64,000 nucleotides of DNA from positions 4,104,564 to 4,168,563 of the forward strand of contig NZ_LR778301.1 of the NCBI RefSeq assembly GCF_902813185.1, read 5' to 3'. Of this stretch, positions 20,876-29,026 are shown in pieces. Origin of the DNA: Denitratisoma oestradiolicum (GTDB taxonomy: Bacteria > Pseudomonadota > Gammaproteobacteria > Burkholderiales > Rhodocyclaceae). The notes beneath the pieces are model-generated. The model was not told where the DNA came from and did not search any database. It saw only the letters and a program-made list of their open reading frames with translations. A program made the position numbers and the translations under genes. Each line of letters begins with the position of its first letter. The first letter of the stretch is position 1.

Positions 20876-21777
20876 ACGACAAGCTGTACGTCATAGGAAA
20901 CGGCTTCGATCTCCATCACAGGATGCCGACCCAGTTTTCGGATTTTCGCACCTTTGCTCGAAAGGCTGCGCCAGATGTGTTCCGCGCCGTTGATGACTAT
21001 GTGCCAGTGAGCGCCAACTGGTCAGACCTGGAGAATGCCCTGGCCGCCCTTGATGTCGAAACCGTCAAAGAGGACTTGAGCTGCTTCATGCCATCCTACG
21101 CTGCAGATGACTGGCGCGACTCCGGTCACCATGACTTTCAGTTTGAAGTGGATCGTGTGGTCCGCCAGCTTTCGGTAGAGCTGAGGTCGGTTTTTGCCCG
21201 ATGGGTCCGGCAGATCAAAGTCCCGGATCTTGCCAATGCGCCTGGGGTCCATCGTCTGACGAGCATTGACCGCAGTGCATCTTTCTTGACGTTCAACTAC
21301 ACGCCCACCCTGGCTGATCTATACGGCGTGCCGCTGGAGCGAACGCTTCATATCCATGGCACGTCTTCCGATGATGACCAGGAACTGGTCCTGGGGCACG
21401 GCTGGAATTCGGCGATGCGGAAATCGCTGAATGACCGTCCAGACATCGAGGATGTGGACACCCGAATGATCGAGGCGAACCAGATCCTAGATCGGTACTT
21501 CACCGCCACCTTCAAGCCGTCAAAACAGCTGATCGCGCAGCACCAAGAATTCTTCCGCGCCTTGGACGAGGTCACGCACGTCACCGTCCTTGGGCACTCC
21601 CTTTCGAATGTGGACGCTGAGTATTTTCGGGCGCTGCTGGCGGTGCCAGCTGTGGCCTCGGCCACCTGGACGGTGGCTTGCCGCCACAGCGACGATGCTG
21701 CTGAAAAAACTCAGCGGCTCGTTAACTTGGGCTTGCCGGCAAGTCAGATCAGGGCGGTTGCATGGACCTCACTTTGA
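20872..21777 (+). CDS. AbiH-family abortive-infection protein
   Basis: This 301-residue protein matches the AbiH family. It has the N-terminal nucleotide-binding-like LYVIGNGFDLHHRMPTQFSD, the central SFLTFNYTPTLADLYGV, and HIHG near residue 162. The late VTVLGHSLSNVDAEYF segment is also typical. AbiH was found as a lactococcal phage-exclusion protein; its mechanism is not well defined. Start TTG 20872 was selected because it produces the family N-terminus, follows GAGGAT by about 10 nt and overlaps the upstream stop. The pairing with a 4-TM gene is the notable feature. Confidence 0.85.
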   Translation: MNDKLYVIGNGFDLHHRMPTQFSDFRTFARKAAPDVFRAVDDYVPVSANWSDLENALAALDVETVKEDLSCFMPSYAADDWRDSGHHDFQFEVDRVVRQLSVELRSVFARWVRQIKVPDLANAPGVHRLTSIDRSASFLTFNYTPTLADLYGVPLERTLHIHGTSSDDDQELVLGHGWNSAMRKSLNDRPDIEDVDTRMIEANQILDRYFTATFKPSKQLIAQHQEFFRALDEVTHVTVLGHSLSNVDAEYFRALLAVPAVASATWTVACRHSDDAAEKTQRLVNLGLPASQIRAVAWTSL

Positions 21778-21783
21778 TTGACC

Positions 21784-21855
21784 GTTAACAAAACAATTGA
21801 CAGCAAACCTTCACCTTCTCTACAATCATCGTTAATAAATCACGCAACGGTTAAC
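21784..21855 (+). promoter_or_regulatory. Sigma-70 promoter and GTTAA-type operators of the XRE regulator gene
   Basis: TTGACA (21797-21802) and TACAAT (21821-21826) with 18-bp spacing form a near-consensus promoter. Three GTTAAC/GTTAAT elements (21784, 21831 and 21850) flank or follow it, the last inside CGCAACGGTTAAC just before the start codon. This layout suggests autoregulation by the XRE protein. Confidence 0.65.
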
Positions 21856-21859
21856 GATC

Positions 21860-22129
21860 ATGGGCTTCGGCACCTTCATCCGAGAAAAACGCGAGCAGGC
21901 CAATGTGCCGATGAACGAGTTCGCTCGCAGCCTGGGCATCTCGCCGGCCTACTGGTCGCGCATCGAGCGCGAACTGGAGAAGGCGCCCAAGGATGAGCTG
22001 ATCACCAAGGCTGCAGAGAAGCTCGGTCTCAACCCCGACGAGGCTTTCATCGAGGCCAGCCGCTTGCCCCCGGATATGCAGAAGGACGTCAGCACGGTCG
22101 TTCGCCTGTATCGCAAATCCCTGGGTTAA
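21860..22129 (+). CDS. XRE-family helix-turn-helix regulator
   Basis: This 89-residue DNA-binding protein begins FIREKREQANVPMNEFARSLGISPAYWSRIERE, a standard XRE helix-turn-helix. It lies upstream of an ImmA/IrrE-type metallopeptidase. In that pairing (as in ImmR/ImmA of ICEBs1) the peptidase inactivates the repressor. It probably binds the GTTAAC operators around its own promoter and the similar site before the gene at 23079. Confidence 0.85.
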   Translation: MGFGTFIREKREQANVPMNEFARSLGISPAYWSRIERELEKAPKDELITKAAEKLGLNPDEAFIEASRLPPDMQKDVSTVVRLYRKSLG

Positions 22130-22243
22130 GGCGGTGACGGATGCCAGCGCTTTCCCTGCGGTATGACCATTGCTCCTTCGCAAGCCTCGCTACCTGAACA
22201 AGTTCGCCATCGAGACCGTGGCCCGTGAGGCCAGAGCACAGCT

Positions 22244-22969
22244 TTGTCTCCTGGCGCGGATGCGCTGACACTGGCGCAACTGGCGGCCATCTCCGATCTG
22301 ACCATCAACGGCCTGCCGTACCAACTGTGGGTCAGTCTGGATCATCCCGTCACCGATGAGGATGGTCTGCCCGTATTGGGCCTGTGCGAGTTCGACCCAG
22401 ATTGCGGCGAAGACGCCGTCTCCGTGCTGGTCTCACCGGTCGGCGAGCAACTCACGCCCGAGCTGGCGCTGTCCACCTTCGCCCACGAACTGGGCCACGC
22501 CATCTTCGACGCCCCGGCCTGGCTGATTGCTGCCAAGCAAGGGCCGGGATTGTTCGACGAACCGGATACCAGTCAGCGCCGTGCTTACCGCACGGCCACG
22601 CCGGATGCTGAACACCTGGGCGCCACGGCGCAGCCGCAAAACACCGCCCTCGAGAAAGAAATCCGCATCGCCGAGTTCCGCGCCAACGAGTTCATGGGCT
22701 CGCTGCTGGTGCCGCGCGACCGCCTGGTCGAGCTGGCTGTGGCCCGTGCGCCGGACTTCGATGTCGGCATTGAGCGCGATGGCGGCCTGTCTGAGGAACT
22801 GCACGCCGCTACACCTCGGCTGATCGAGCAAGGTACCTTCGGCTTCGTCGGTATGGAAAACCTCCAGCGCGAACTGGCCGCCACCTTCGGCGTGAACCCC
22901 AAATTCATCCGTGTGCGGATGGAACGCTACGGGCTGCTGCCCACTCTGCCTGGTAGAGGACAAGCATGA
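22244..22969 (+). CDS. ImmA/IrrE-type metallopeptidase, 5' end frameshifted
   Basis: The 241-residue frame carries the zinc-protease signature FAHELGHAIFD near residue 79 and a downstream EFRANEFMGSLLVP segment, both typical of ImmA/IrrE peptidases that cleave a partner XRE repressor. The probable true N-terminus (LRKPRYLNKFAIETVAREARAQ) lies in another frame from TTG 22170. The two frames would join if the TTT run near 22235 had one more T. The visible frame begins at TTG 22244 without a ribosome-binding site, so the gene as given is probably broken or mis-sequenced. Confidence 0.75.
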   Translation: MSPGADALTLAQLAAISDLTINGLPYQLWVSLDHPVTDEDGLPVLGLCEFDPDCGEDAVSVLVSPVGEQLTPELALSTFAHELGHAIFDAPAWLIAAKQGPGLFDEPDTSQRRAYRTATPDAEHLGATAQPQNTALEKEIRIAEFRANEFMGSLLVPRDRLVELAVARAPDFDVGIERDGGLSEELHAATPRLIEQGTFGFVGMENLQRELAATFGVNPKFIRVRMERYGLLPTLPGRGQA

Positions 22970-22992
22970 GTCACTGATCGGATGCGCAACAC

Positions 22993-23013
22993 GCCGGCCG
23001 GGTGCCGGCATTT
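22993..23013 (+). terminator. Weak stem-loop after the metallopeptidase gene
   Basis: Two GCCGGC hexamers separated by 5 nt can pair, followed by ATTTT. It is short and has a poor T-run, so termination would be partial at best. Confidence 0.35.
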
Positions 23014-23036
23014 TGAGCACTGATATTAATAGTTCG

Positions 23037-23055
23037 CGCAACAGTTTAATTAAAC
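23037..23055 (+). promoter_or_regulatory. Operator-like sequence before the unknown gene at 23079
   Basis: CGCAACAGTTTAAT closely resembles CGCAACGGTTAAC in front of the XRE gene, and GTTTAATTAAAC is a perfect 12-bp palindrome. The shared motif suggests that the XRE protein also controls the two downstream genes. Confidence 0.5.
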
Positions 23056-23078
23056 GCCACTCGTAAAGGAGAACAAGA

Positions 23079-24476
23079 ATGGCAGAAGTCGACGTGATGG
23101 ATACCCGTGAGTCAGATCCGACGGCCCTCGCCGCAGAGGCGACTGCTGCGGGTGGCGGCAAACCACGCAAGCCACGGGCCACCGATGGTGGGCCGGAGAT
23201 CCTGCCCGACATGGGGCACTACGTGACCCTGGTGCGCAAGATCAAGCATCGCGCGCTGGTGGCGCAGTGGCTACAGCACCTGCACCCTGAGGAGCTACCC
23301 GGCATCGAGTGGGAGCACAAGGTCTGCACCAGCTACAAGCAGAGCCTGTTCACCGTGGTCGCGGGCCTATCCGGTGCCATCCGTCAGCGGCTGGAGGAAG
23401 CCGCACAGCGCGTCCTGCTGCTGTCGGATGACTTTGGGTGCGAGGCCGTCAAATCGCTGCTGAGCGAAGACGACGAGACTGAGCAACAGGCGGTGGCGGT
23501 CGCCGGCGACAAGTACGGCCGGGCGCTCTACCTGTACCTGTGCCGCCTGGCGGACGACAAGGACCGCCGGTTTGAGCAGGCCGAAACCGCCCGGCAGCAG
23601 AACAAGCAGTGGAAGTCCGAAGCCTACGCCAGCCACTTCCGGGGGCCGAAGGCGGTCGATATCACCTTGGACGACACGCTCAAGGACAAACTCAAGGTGG
23701 CGATTGCCGTCATCTACTCGCAGGCACCGCTGCACGATGTGGTCATCGAGCATTTCCAGCGCCGCGACCTGACCCAGGCCGAGGACCGTGGCGGTGAGGA
23801 CGAGTCGGCTCCGGTCTGGTTGCACACCATCGTGGTCGGCTTCAACGGCAAGGAAACCCACTGGGACAAGATCGTCGACGGCGAGGTGACCACGCGCCAC
23901 GATCAGGCCCTGCAGCGCATCACCTTCTCGTATGAGCCGAGCACCGGCGCGCTGTCGGTGTTCTGCGATGACCGGAATGCCCGCCAGGAACTCGCCAAAG
24001 CCCTGCGCGATGTGGTGCTGGCCAGCGACACTGAAATCGCCGAGATGCCGCTGCGCGAGTTCAGCCTGAAGGCCTTCGGCAGCGCCGAGGTGTTCAACCT
24101 GCTCAAACCCGAACCCGGCGACGGCATCGAGCGCATCAGCATCAACCTGATCAAGGTAGCCAAGCGTCTCGAACAACAGGGCGAAGACGGCACGCTGGAA
24201 GTTACGAGCGGCATGACCATCCACCGCGACCGCCGTGATCAGCGCGATGTCTATCGCGTGGCCCGGGAAGACTACAAACAGAACGATCTCAGCGGGTTTA
24301 ACTTGGTGCAGGTCAAGCTGGTGCTGCGCATTGCAAAGCAAAAGGACCGTCGCGCCCACAATATCGTCGTGCAGATCACTGCGCCCAACGGCCTGAACGA
24401 CAACGCCAAGACCGAGGATGAACGCCAGCTGGTGATGCGCCTGCTGAAACGCTGGCACATCGTCACCGAGTTCTGA
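23079..24476 (+). CDS. Unknown 465-residue protein of the XRE/ImmA-linked module
   Basis: I do not recognise the family. The protein has an Ala/Gly/Pro-rich N-terminal 40 residues and then a helical, charged region with KIKHRALVAQWLQHLHPEELPG near residue 55. A glutamine/glutamate-rich stretch follows, then a mixed alpha/beta C-terminal half with FCDDRNARQELAKALRD. There is no membrane segment and no obvious catalytic signature. AAAGGAG precedes the ATG. The next gene starts 11 bp after its stop, so they form an operon behind the XRE/metallopeptidase pair. A defence or regulatory role is inferred only from neighbours. Confidence 0.7.
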   Translation: MAEVDVMDTRESDPTALAAEATAAGGGKPRKPRATDGGPEILPDMGHYVTLVRKIKHRALVAQWLQHLHPEELPGIEWEHKVCTSYKQSLFTVVAGLSGAIRQRLEEAAQRVLLLSDDFGCEAVKSLLSEDDETEQQAVAVAGDKYGRALYLYLCRLADDKDRRFEQAETARQQNKQWKSEAYASHFRGPKAVDITLDDTLKDKLKVAIAVIYSQAPLHDVVIEHFQRRDLTQAEDRGGEDESAPVWLHTIVVGFNGKETHWDKIVDGEVTTRHDQALQRITFSYEPSTGALSVFCDDRNARQELAKALRDVVLASDTEIAEMPLREFSLKAFGSAEVFNLLKPEPGDGIERISINLIKVAKRLEQQGEDGTLEVTSGMTIHRDRRDQRDVYRVAREDYKQNDLSGFNLVQVKLVLRIAKQKDRRAHNIVVQITAPNGLNDNAKTEDERQLVMRLLKRWHIVTEF

Positions 24477-24487
24477 GGAGGCTGCCG

Positions 24488-25420
24488 ATGCTGACAGAGA
24501 CGCTGCAACGGCTGGAGCGATTGGACGGGATGGACAGCACGCTGTTCGGCAGAGAACTGCTGAGCTTTGGCCGCTTGCTGCTGGACAGGGGTTGGATCGC
24601 CGCCATTGGTTACTTCAGCCACATCGATGTCGAGGTGATGGACGATATCTTCGAGGAGGTGGAGGTCACGGTCGATGAGGCAGCGGGCCGCTACACCTAC
24701 CCGCACCCATTCCGGCGCAAAGTGATCCTGAGCGGTTCCTTGCACGAGGTCACCCGCTACCGTTTCCAGCGCGAGCCCTTCTTTGACCACCTGGCCACCC
24801 TGCTGGGCATCGAGCCCCGGTTTGCCGTGCGCCGGCGTTGCCTGGTCGAGCATCACCTCTGGTATCTGGGTGACCTCCGTGTCGGCAACCGCCATGCGTT
24901 TGCGCCGATGTTCTTCGGGCGACGGCTCAAGGATGCACCAGTTGAGCAGGTCACCTCGGCCTTGTCCGACCCGGCGTTCGGCACGGGTGGCGTGGTGCTG
25001 GCACTGAAAGATCCGAAGCTGGCCTTGCCCAACGGACACCAGGTGCGTGCCGTGGCCGATCTGCTGGTCGTGGAGGACGGCGTGGAGCAGTTCGATCTGC
25101 CGGTGCTGGAGCGGATTCTGGTAAGTCGGCACGCCGCGCCTGAATTGGCCGAGCTGGTCATCGAATGCGCGCCGGACGGCTCCTGGCTTCGGGTGGGGGA
25201 CCGAGAGTTGCGCAACATCCGAGGGCAACAGCAGGACTTCGTGCTCACGATGGTCGATGCCTACAAGAAGGGCAACCGACGGCCGAAAGTCGAATGGGCC
25301 TTCCGGGTCGCAGGCTACGGCGAGGGCACCTACGACCTGCGGCACATCACGCGCCGCAAGGAGTTCTTCGATTTCTTCGCCCAAGGAGGGGGCGAGTGCT
25401 GGATCGTCACCGAGCATTGA
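24488..25420 (+). CDS. Unknown 310-residue protein, partner of the preceding gene
   Basis: This soluble 310-residue protein has no recognised family. The N-terminal half has helical segments (LERLDGMDSTLFGRELLSFG) and beta-like stretches. A patch rich in His, Arg and Trp lies near residue 118 (RRRCLVEHHLWYLGDL), and the C-terminus includes TRRKEFFDFF. AGGAGG just before the ATG overlaps the upstream stop region, which indicates co-expression. It may form a complex with the 465-residue protein. Function cannot be assigned. Confidence 0.7.
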   Translation: MLTETLQRLERLDGMDSTLFGRELLSFGRLLLDRGWIAAIGYFSHIDVEVMDDIFEEVEVTVDEAAGRYTYPHPFRRKVILSGSLHEVTRYRFQREPFFDHLATLLGIEPRFAVRRRCLVEHHLWYLGDLRVGNRHAFAPMFFGRRLKDAPVEQVTSALSDPAFGTGGVVLALKDPKLALPNGHQVRAVADLLVVEDGVEQFDLPVLERILVSRHAAPELAELVIECAPDGSWLRVGDRELRNIRGQQQDFVLTMVDAYKKGNRRPKVEWAFRVAGYGEGTYDLRHITRRKEFFDFFAQGGGECWIVTEH

Positions 25421-25443
25421 AGACGGCCGCACCGCACGGCCAA

Positions 25444-25485
25444 CTTCCAATGTTCTTCCAATAAACGTCCCCTGCTACTTCCAAT
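25444..25485 (+). promoter_or_regulatory. Three CTTCCAAT direct repeats upstream of the phage early operon
   Basis: Exact CTTCCAAT copies start at 25444, 25455 and 25478, so spacings are 11 and 23 bp, about one and two DNA helical turns. They lie in the only gap before the early-gene run beginning at 25534. Same-face spacing suggests cooperative binding by a phage regulator. Confidence 0.5.
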
Positions 25486-25505
25486 ACCGCATGACAAGAA
25501 TGGGT

Positions 25506-25528
25506 AACTCCTTAACCACCAAGGAGTT
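25506..25528 (+). promoter_or_regulatory. Hairpin that sequesters a ribosome-binding site
   Basis: AACTCCTT and AAGGAGTT form a perfect 8-bp stem with a 7-nt loop. The right arm contains the Shine-Dalgarno AAGGAG that serves ATG 25534. There is no T-run, so translational control is more likely than termination. Confidence 0.6.
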
Positions 25529-25533
25529 GAGAA

Positions 25534-26067
25534 ATGCAAACCCATTCTTCGGCCCTCGCGGCCACCCCACAACCGGCAGCCACCGTCCTCGACATCGGCA
25601 GTCTTCCCCTCCAACTCGAAGACCTCACCCGCGAGCGCATCAAGGCGCTGCCCAAGCCGGCACTGCAGGAACTCTCCGTCCTACTCGCCGAAATGGACTT
25701 ATGTCTGCGCCACGCCCGTGAGCAGCTGACCGCTGCGCTCGATGAGCTCTACGGCGACGCTGCCCGTGCGCAACTGCTCGACGCCGGCAAGGATACCGGT
25801 ACCACGCACCTGACCGACGGCGATCTGGCCATCACGGTCGAGATCAAGAAGTCGGTGTCCTGGGATCAGGGTGAACTGGCCGCCATCGCGCAGCGCATCG
25901 CCAGCAACGGCGACGACCCAGCGGAATACATCGACGTGAAGTATTCGGTGTCGGAGCGCAAGTTCGCCGCCTGGCCCGAAACCCTGCGCCGTCCCTTTGA
26001 GGCTGCCCGCACCCTCAAACCCGCCAAGCCGGCCTTCCGCCTGGCAATCGTTGGGGAGGGCAAGTGA
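25534..26067 (+). CDS. Phage early protein of unknown function
   Basis: This 177-residue protein has a helical N-terminal half (LTRERIKALPKPALQELSVL) and a C-terminal half with VEIKKSVSWDQGELAAIAQRIAS. Similar small proteins precede RecA-like ATPase genes in temperate phages, but I cannot name a domain. A strong AAGGAG lies in a hairpin 8 nt before the ATG. Its stop overlaps the start of the next gene (GTGATG), indicating coupled translation. Confidence 0.7.
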   Translation: MQTHSSALAATPQPAATVLDIGSLPLQLEDLTRERIKALPKPALQELSVLLAEMDLCLRHAREQLTAALDELYGDAARAQLLDAGKDTGTTHLTDGDLAITVEIKKSVSWDQGELAAIAQRIASNGDDPAEYIDVKYSVSERKFAAWPETLRRPFEAARTLKPAKPAFRLAIVGEGK

Positions 26068-26942
26068 TGGCACTCCCGATCATCAGCGCTGACCAGCGAT
26101 TGTCAGAAAAACGCTGCGCCAAGGTGGCCCTCGTTGGTGTGCCGGGCGCGGGCAAGACCTCCCAAATTCGCACGGTCGATGCCGAGCGCACCTTGCTGGT
26201 GGACACCGAAGCCGGCGATCTGTCCATCCTCGATTGGGCCGGCGACACCCTGCGCCCGCGCACCTGGCCGGAGTTCAAGGACCTGGTGGTGTTCCTCGCC
26301 GGGCCGAGCCCAAGTGCGTCACCCGAGCAGGCCTTTTCACAGGCGCACTTCGACCACGTCTGCCAGAAGTACGGCGATCCGGCGCAACTGGCCAAGTACG
26401 ACACCTACTTCGTCGATTCCTTGACCGTGCTCTCGCGGATGTGCCTGGCCTGGTGCAAGACCCAGCCGGCGGCCTTCTCCGAGAAGACCGGCAAGCCCGA
26501 CACCAGGGCGCCTATGGCCTCTTGGGCACCGAAATGATCGGTGCGCTCACGCACCTGCAGCACGTGCGGGACAAGCACGTCATCTACGTCTGCATCTTGA
26601 AGAGAAGCTGGACGACTTCAACCGTCGCGTCACCAACTGCAACTCGAAGGCGCCAAGACATCGGCCGAATTGCCGGGCGTGCTCGATGAAGTGATCACGC
26701 TGGCCATCTTGAAGGCCGACGACGGCACGCCGTACCGCGCCTTCGTCACCGGTGCGGACAACGCCTGGGGCTTCCCGAGCAAGGACCGCAGCGGTCGGCT
26801 CGACCCCATCGAAGAACCCCACCTCGGAAAGCTCATCGCCAAGTGCCTCGGCCGCGACGCCATCGCACGCCCGGCTGCACCTGCCACCGCTTTCTCGAGC
26901 GCCAGCACCCCATCCCCCGATTTCCACGCATCCCAGGAGTAA
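26067..26942 (+). pseudogene. Phage RecA-like AAA_24/Sak4-type ATPase, with three frameshifts
   Basis: The N-terminal 140 residues contain a Walker A motif GVPGAGKTS near residue 25 and LLVDTEAGDLSILDW, as in phage AAA_24 (Sak4-like) recombination ATPases. The rest is conserved but split over three frames. Breaks lie near 26506 (GGG where four G would fit), 26596 (one C short) and 26633 (one C short). Repairing them gives about 292 residues ending in PAAPATAFSSASTPSPDFHA at 26942. Sak4-like ATPases pair with a phage SSB in homologous recombination, and such a gene follows. It is either broken or mis-sequenced. Confidence 0.8.
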
Positions 26943-26948
26943 GCCGCC

Positions 26949-27587
26949 ATGTCCAACTGGAACGACTTCAACGACGCTGAACAGCAGCAGTCCTTCGACC
27001 TCATCCCGCGCAACACGGCTGCCAAGCTGCGCCTGACCATCAAGCCGGGTGGCTTTGATGACCCGGCACAGGGCTGGACCGGCGGCTGGGCCACCCAGAG
27101 TTTCGAGACCGGTGCGGTTTACCTCGCCTGCGAGGGCGTGGTGATGGAAGGCCCGTTTGCCAAACGCAAGATCTGGTGGAACGTCGGTCTGCACAGCGCC
27201 AAGGGGCCGACCTGGGGGAACATGGGCCGGACCTTCATCCGGGCAGCGCTCAACTCCGCGCGCAATGTCCATCCGGCCGACAACAGCCCGCAAGCGCAGG
27301 CGGCCCGCCGCATTGCCGGCTTCGGTGACCTCGATGGCCTGGAGTTTGCCGCCCGCATCGACATCGAGAAGGATGGCCGGGGCGAGGACCGCAACACCAT
27401 CAAGGCCGCCATCGAGCCAGACCACAAGGACTACGCCCTGGTCATGGGCGTGATGCCCAAGGGCAATCCCGGTGGCAACTCCGGTGCGCCGGCAGCGGTC
27501 GCTGCACCCAGCTACACGCCACCGGCTGCTGCCGCACGTCCTGCCCCATCCACCGTCCCCAGCGGCAAACCCGCCTGGGCGCAATAA
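26949..27587 (+). CDS. Phage ssDNA-binding-like protein (DUF669-like)
   Basis: This 212-residue protein begins WNDFNDAEQQQSFDLIPRNT and continues with a beta-rich core (VYLACEGVVMEGPFAKRKIWWNVGL). It ends in a Pro/Ala-rich flexible tail closing with KPAWAQ. That layout, a folded core plus a disordered C-terminus, is usual for phage SSB-type proteins next to Sak4-like ATPases. CAGGAG is present 11 nt upstream. The SSB role is inferred from position and shape, not from a decisive motif. Confidence 0.6.
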   Translation: MSNWNDFNDAEQQQSFDLIPRNTAAKLRLTIKPGGFDDPAQGWTGGWATQSFETGAVYLACEGVVMEGPFAKRKIWWNVGLHSAKGPTWGNMGRTFIRAALNSARNVHPADNSPQAQAARRIAGFGDLDGLEFAARIDIEKDGRGEDRNTIKAAIEPDHKDYALVMGVMPKGNPGGNSGAPAAVAAPSYTPPAAAARPAPSTVPSGKPAWAQ

Positions 27588-27601
27588 GGGAGGGCGTGAC
27601 G

Positions 27602-28459
27602 ATGATGAGCACACCTATTCTCACGACCAGCCATTACGGCGTGGTGCGTTTTGGTGACCTGGCGGTGGAAGCCGTGGTGCTGGAAGACGGCACCCGGGGC
27701 TATGTGCAGCGCCAGTTGGCCACCGCCATCGGCCTGCACGAATCGCGCCGGGGCAGCCAACTCAAAACCTTGCTGTCCGATGTCGCCCCCGGCGCAGCGG
27801 AGGTCCTGCAGGAGAACGCCTGCAGCATCCGCCTGCCCTCGGGGCAGACTACGGCGTTCTTCCCGGCCGGGGTGATCAGCGAGGTCGCCTCTGGCGTGAT
27901 CGACGCCGCGCTCGAAGGCCGTCTGCACCGCAAACGCCAGCACCTGGTGCCCAACTGCCAGCGCATCCTGAAGGCGCTGGCCAAGTCTGGCGAAGTCGCC
28001 TTGATCGACGAGGCTACCGGCTACCAGTACCACCGTGCCCCCGATGCCTTGCAGGCCTTGATCTCGCGCTTGCTGCGTGAGCGCGTGGCCAGCTGGGAGC
28101 GGCGCTTCACCCCCGACTACTACCGGGCGCTGTTTCGCCTGTTCGGCTGGCACTACCAGGGCCATCAGCAAAACCCGCCGGCGGTGATCGGCCAGATCAC
28201 CCTACGCTGGGTGTACGACGTGATCATGCCCCGCGAAATCATCGAGGAGATCAGGAGCCGCAAGCGCCTCTCAGACAAGGCCCATCAGTGGCTCTCCGAA
28301 GGCGGTCTCGCCCTCCTGGAAAAACAGATCCACGCGGTGACCATGATTGCGCGCTCGTCGATGACCTACCGGGACTTCGATACCCGCTGCGCCACGGCGT
28401 TTGGCAGCCAGCCGCTGCAGATGACCCTCTTCATCGGTGCGCTGGAGGGAGGGCAATGA
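27602..28459 (+). CDS. P63C-domain phage protein
   Basis: This 285-residue protein has a C-terminal P63C domain (RLFGWHYQGHQQNPPAVIGQ, then HQWLSEGGLALLEKQIHAV). The N-terminal part (YVQRQLATAIGLHESRRGSQ) looks like an antirepressor-type region. P63C is named from a phage protein and its function is unknown. The start was put at ATG 27602, 7 nt after AGGGAGG; GTG 27596 is an alternative. It overlaps neither neighbour but abuts the next gene. Confidence 0.8.
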   Translation: MMSTPILTTSHYGVVRFGDLAVEAVVLEDGTRGYVQRQLATAIGLHESRRGSQLKTLLSDVAPGAAEVLQENACSIRLPSGQTTAFFPAGVISEVASGVIDAALEGRLHRKRQHLVPNCQRILKALAKSGEVALIDEATGYQYHRAPDALQALISRLLRERVASWERRFTPDYYRALFRLFGWHYQGHQQNPPAVIGQITLRWVYDVIMPREIIEEIRSRKRLSDKAHQWLSEGGLALLEKQIHAVTMIARSSMTYRDFDTRCATAFGSQPLQMTLFIGALEGGQ

Positions 28460-29026
28460 ATGGCCGGGCAGTGTTGGGTCTGCAAGCGGCAGGCCCGTGG
28501 CCTCGGCCACAGCGACAACCGCTTCAAGGTCGGCGAATCCCGTCGGTACCCGATGGACTGGGTCTTTTGCAGCCGCCAATGCCAGGACGCGTTTCACGCG
28601 CTCTACGGCCAGTGGCTGCGAACCGACCCCAGGCAGGAGGACGTGCTCATGGTTGACCCGACCGAATTCGAGCGCGCGGCGATGCGCGCTTGCCTGAGGT
28701 TCTTCGGCGAGGCCGCCGGTGAGATCGGCTTTGACAAGCCGCTGGGTCACTACAGCGAGGCCGAAGCCTTGCAGGTGATCGAGGCGATTGTGACCGGCTG
28801 GACGGAGGCCATGGCGGCGCACCACCAGCAGGCGAAGTATCCGCCGGTGCGGGGGCTCGCCCCCTATGAGACACAGGCGCCGCAGCCGGTGGCCACGTTG
28901 GAGCCAGCCTCGGCAACGATCACCTTCGATCCGGCGAATCCCTTCGCTGATCTGGAGGACGACCTGCCGTGGGAGACCGGGGAGGCAGTGGCGGCCAAGG
29001 CCACCCGGCGTGGGAGGGCGAAGTGA
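28460..29026 (+). CDS. Cysteine-motif phage protein, DUF6511-like
   Basis: This 188-residue protein starts with a zinc-binding-like pattern: CWVC near residue 5, then FCSRQCQDAFHALY near residue 36. A helical middle and an acidic/proline-rich tail follow. The N-terminal part resembles DUF6511 proteins found in phage early regions. The ATG directly follows the P63C stop and the TGA overlaps the next start (TGATG). Confidence 0.65.
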   Translation: MAGQCWVCKRQARGLGHSDNRFKVGESRRYPMDWVFCSRQCQDAFHALYGQWLRTDPRQEDVLMVDPTEFERAAMRACLRFFGEAAGEIGFDKPLGHYSEAEALQVIEAIVTGWTEAMAAHHQQAKYPPVRGLAPYETQAPQPVATLEPASATITFDPANPFADLEDDLPWETGEAVAAKATRRGRAK

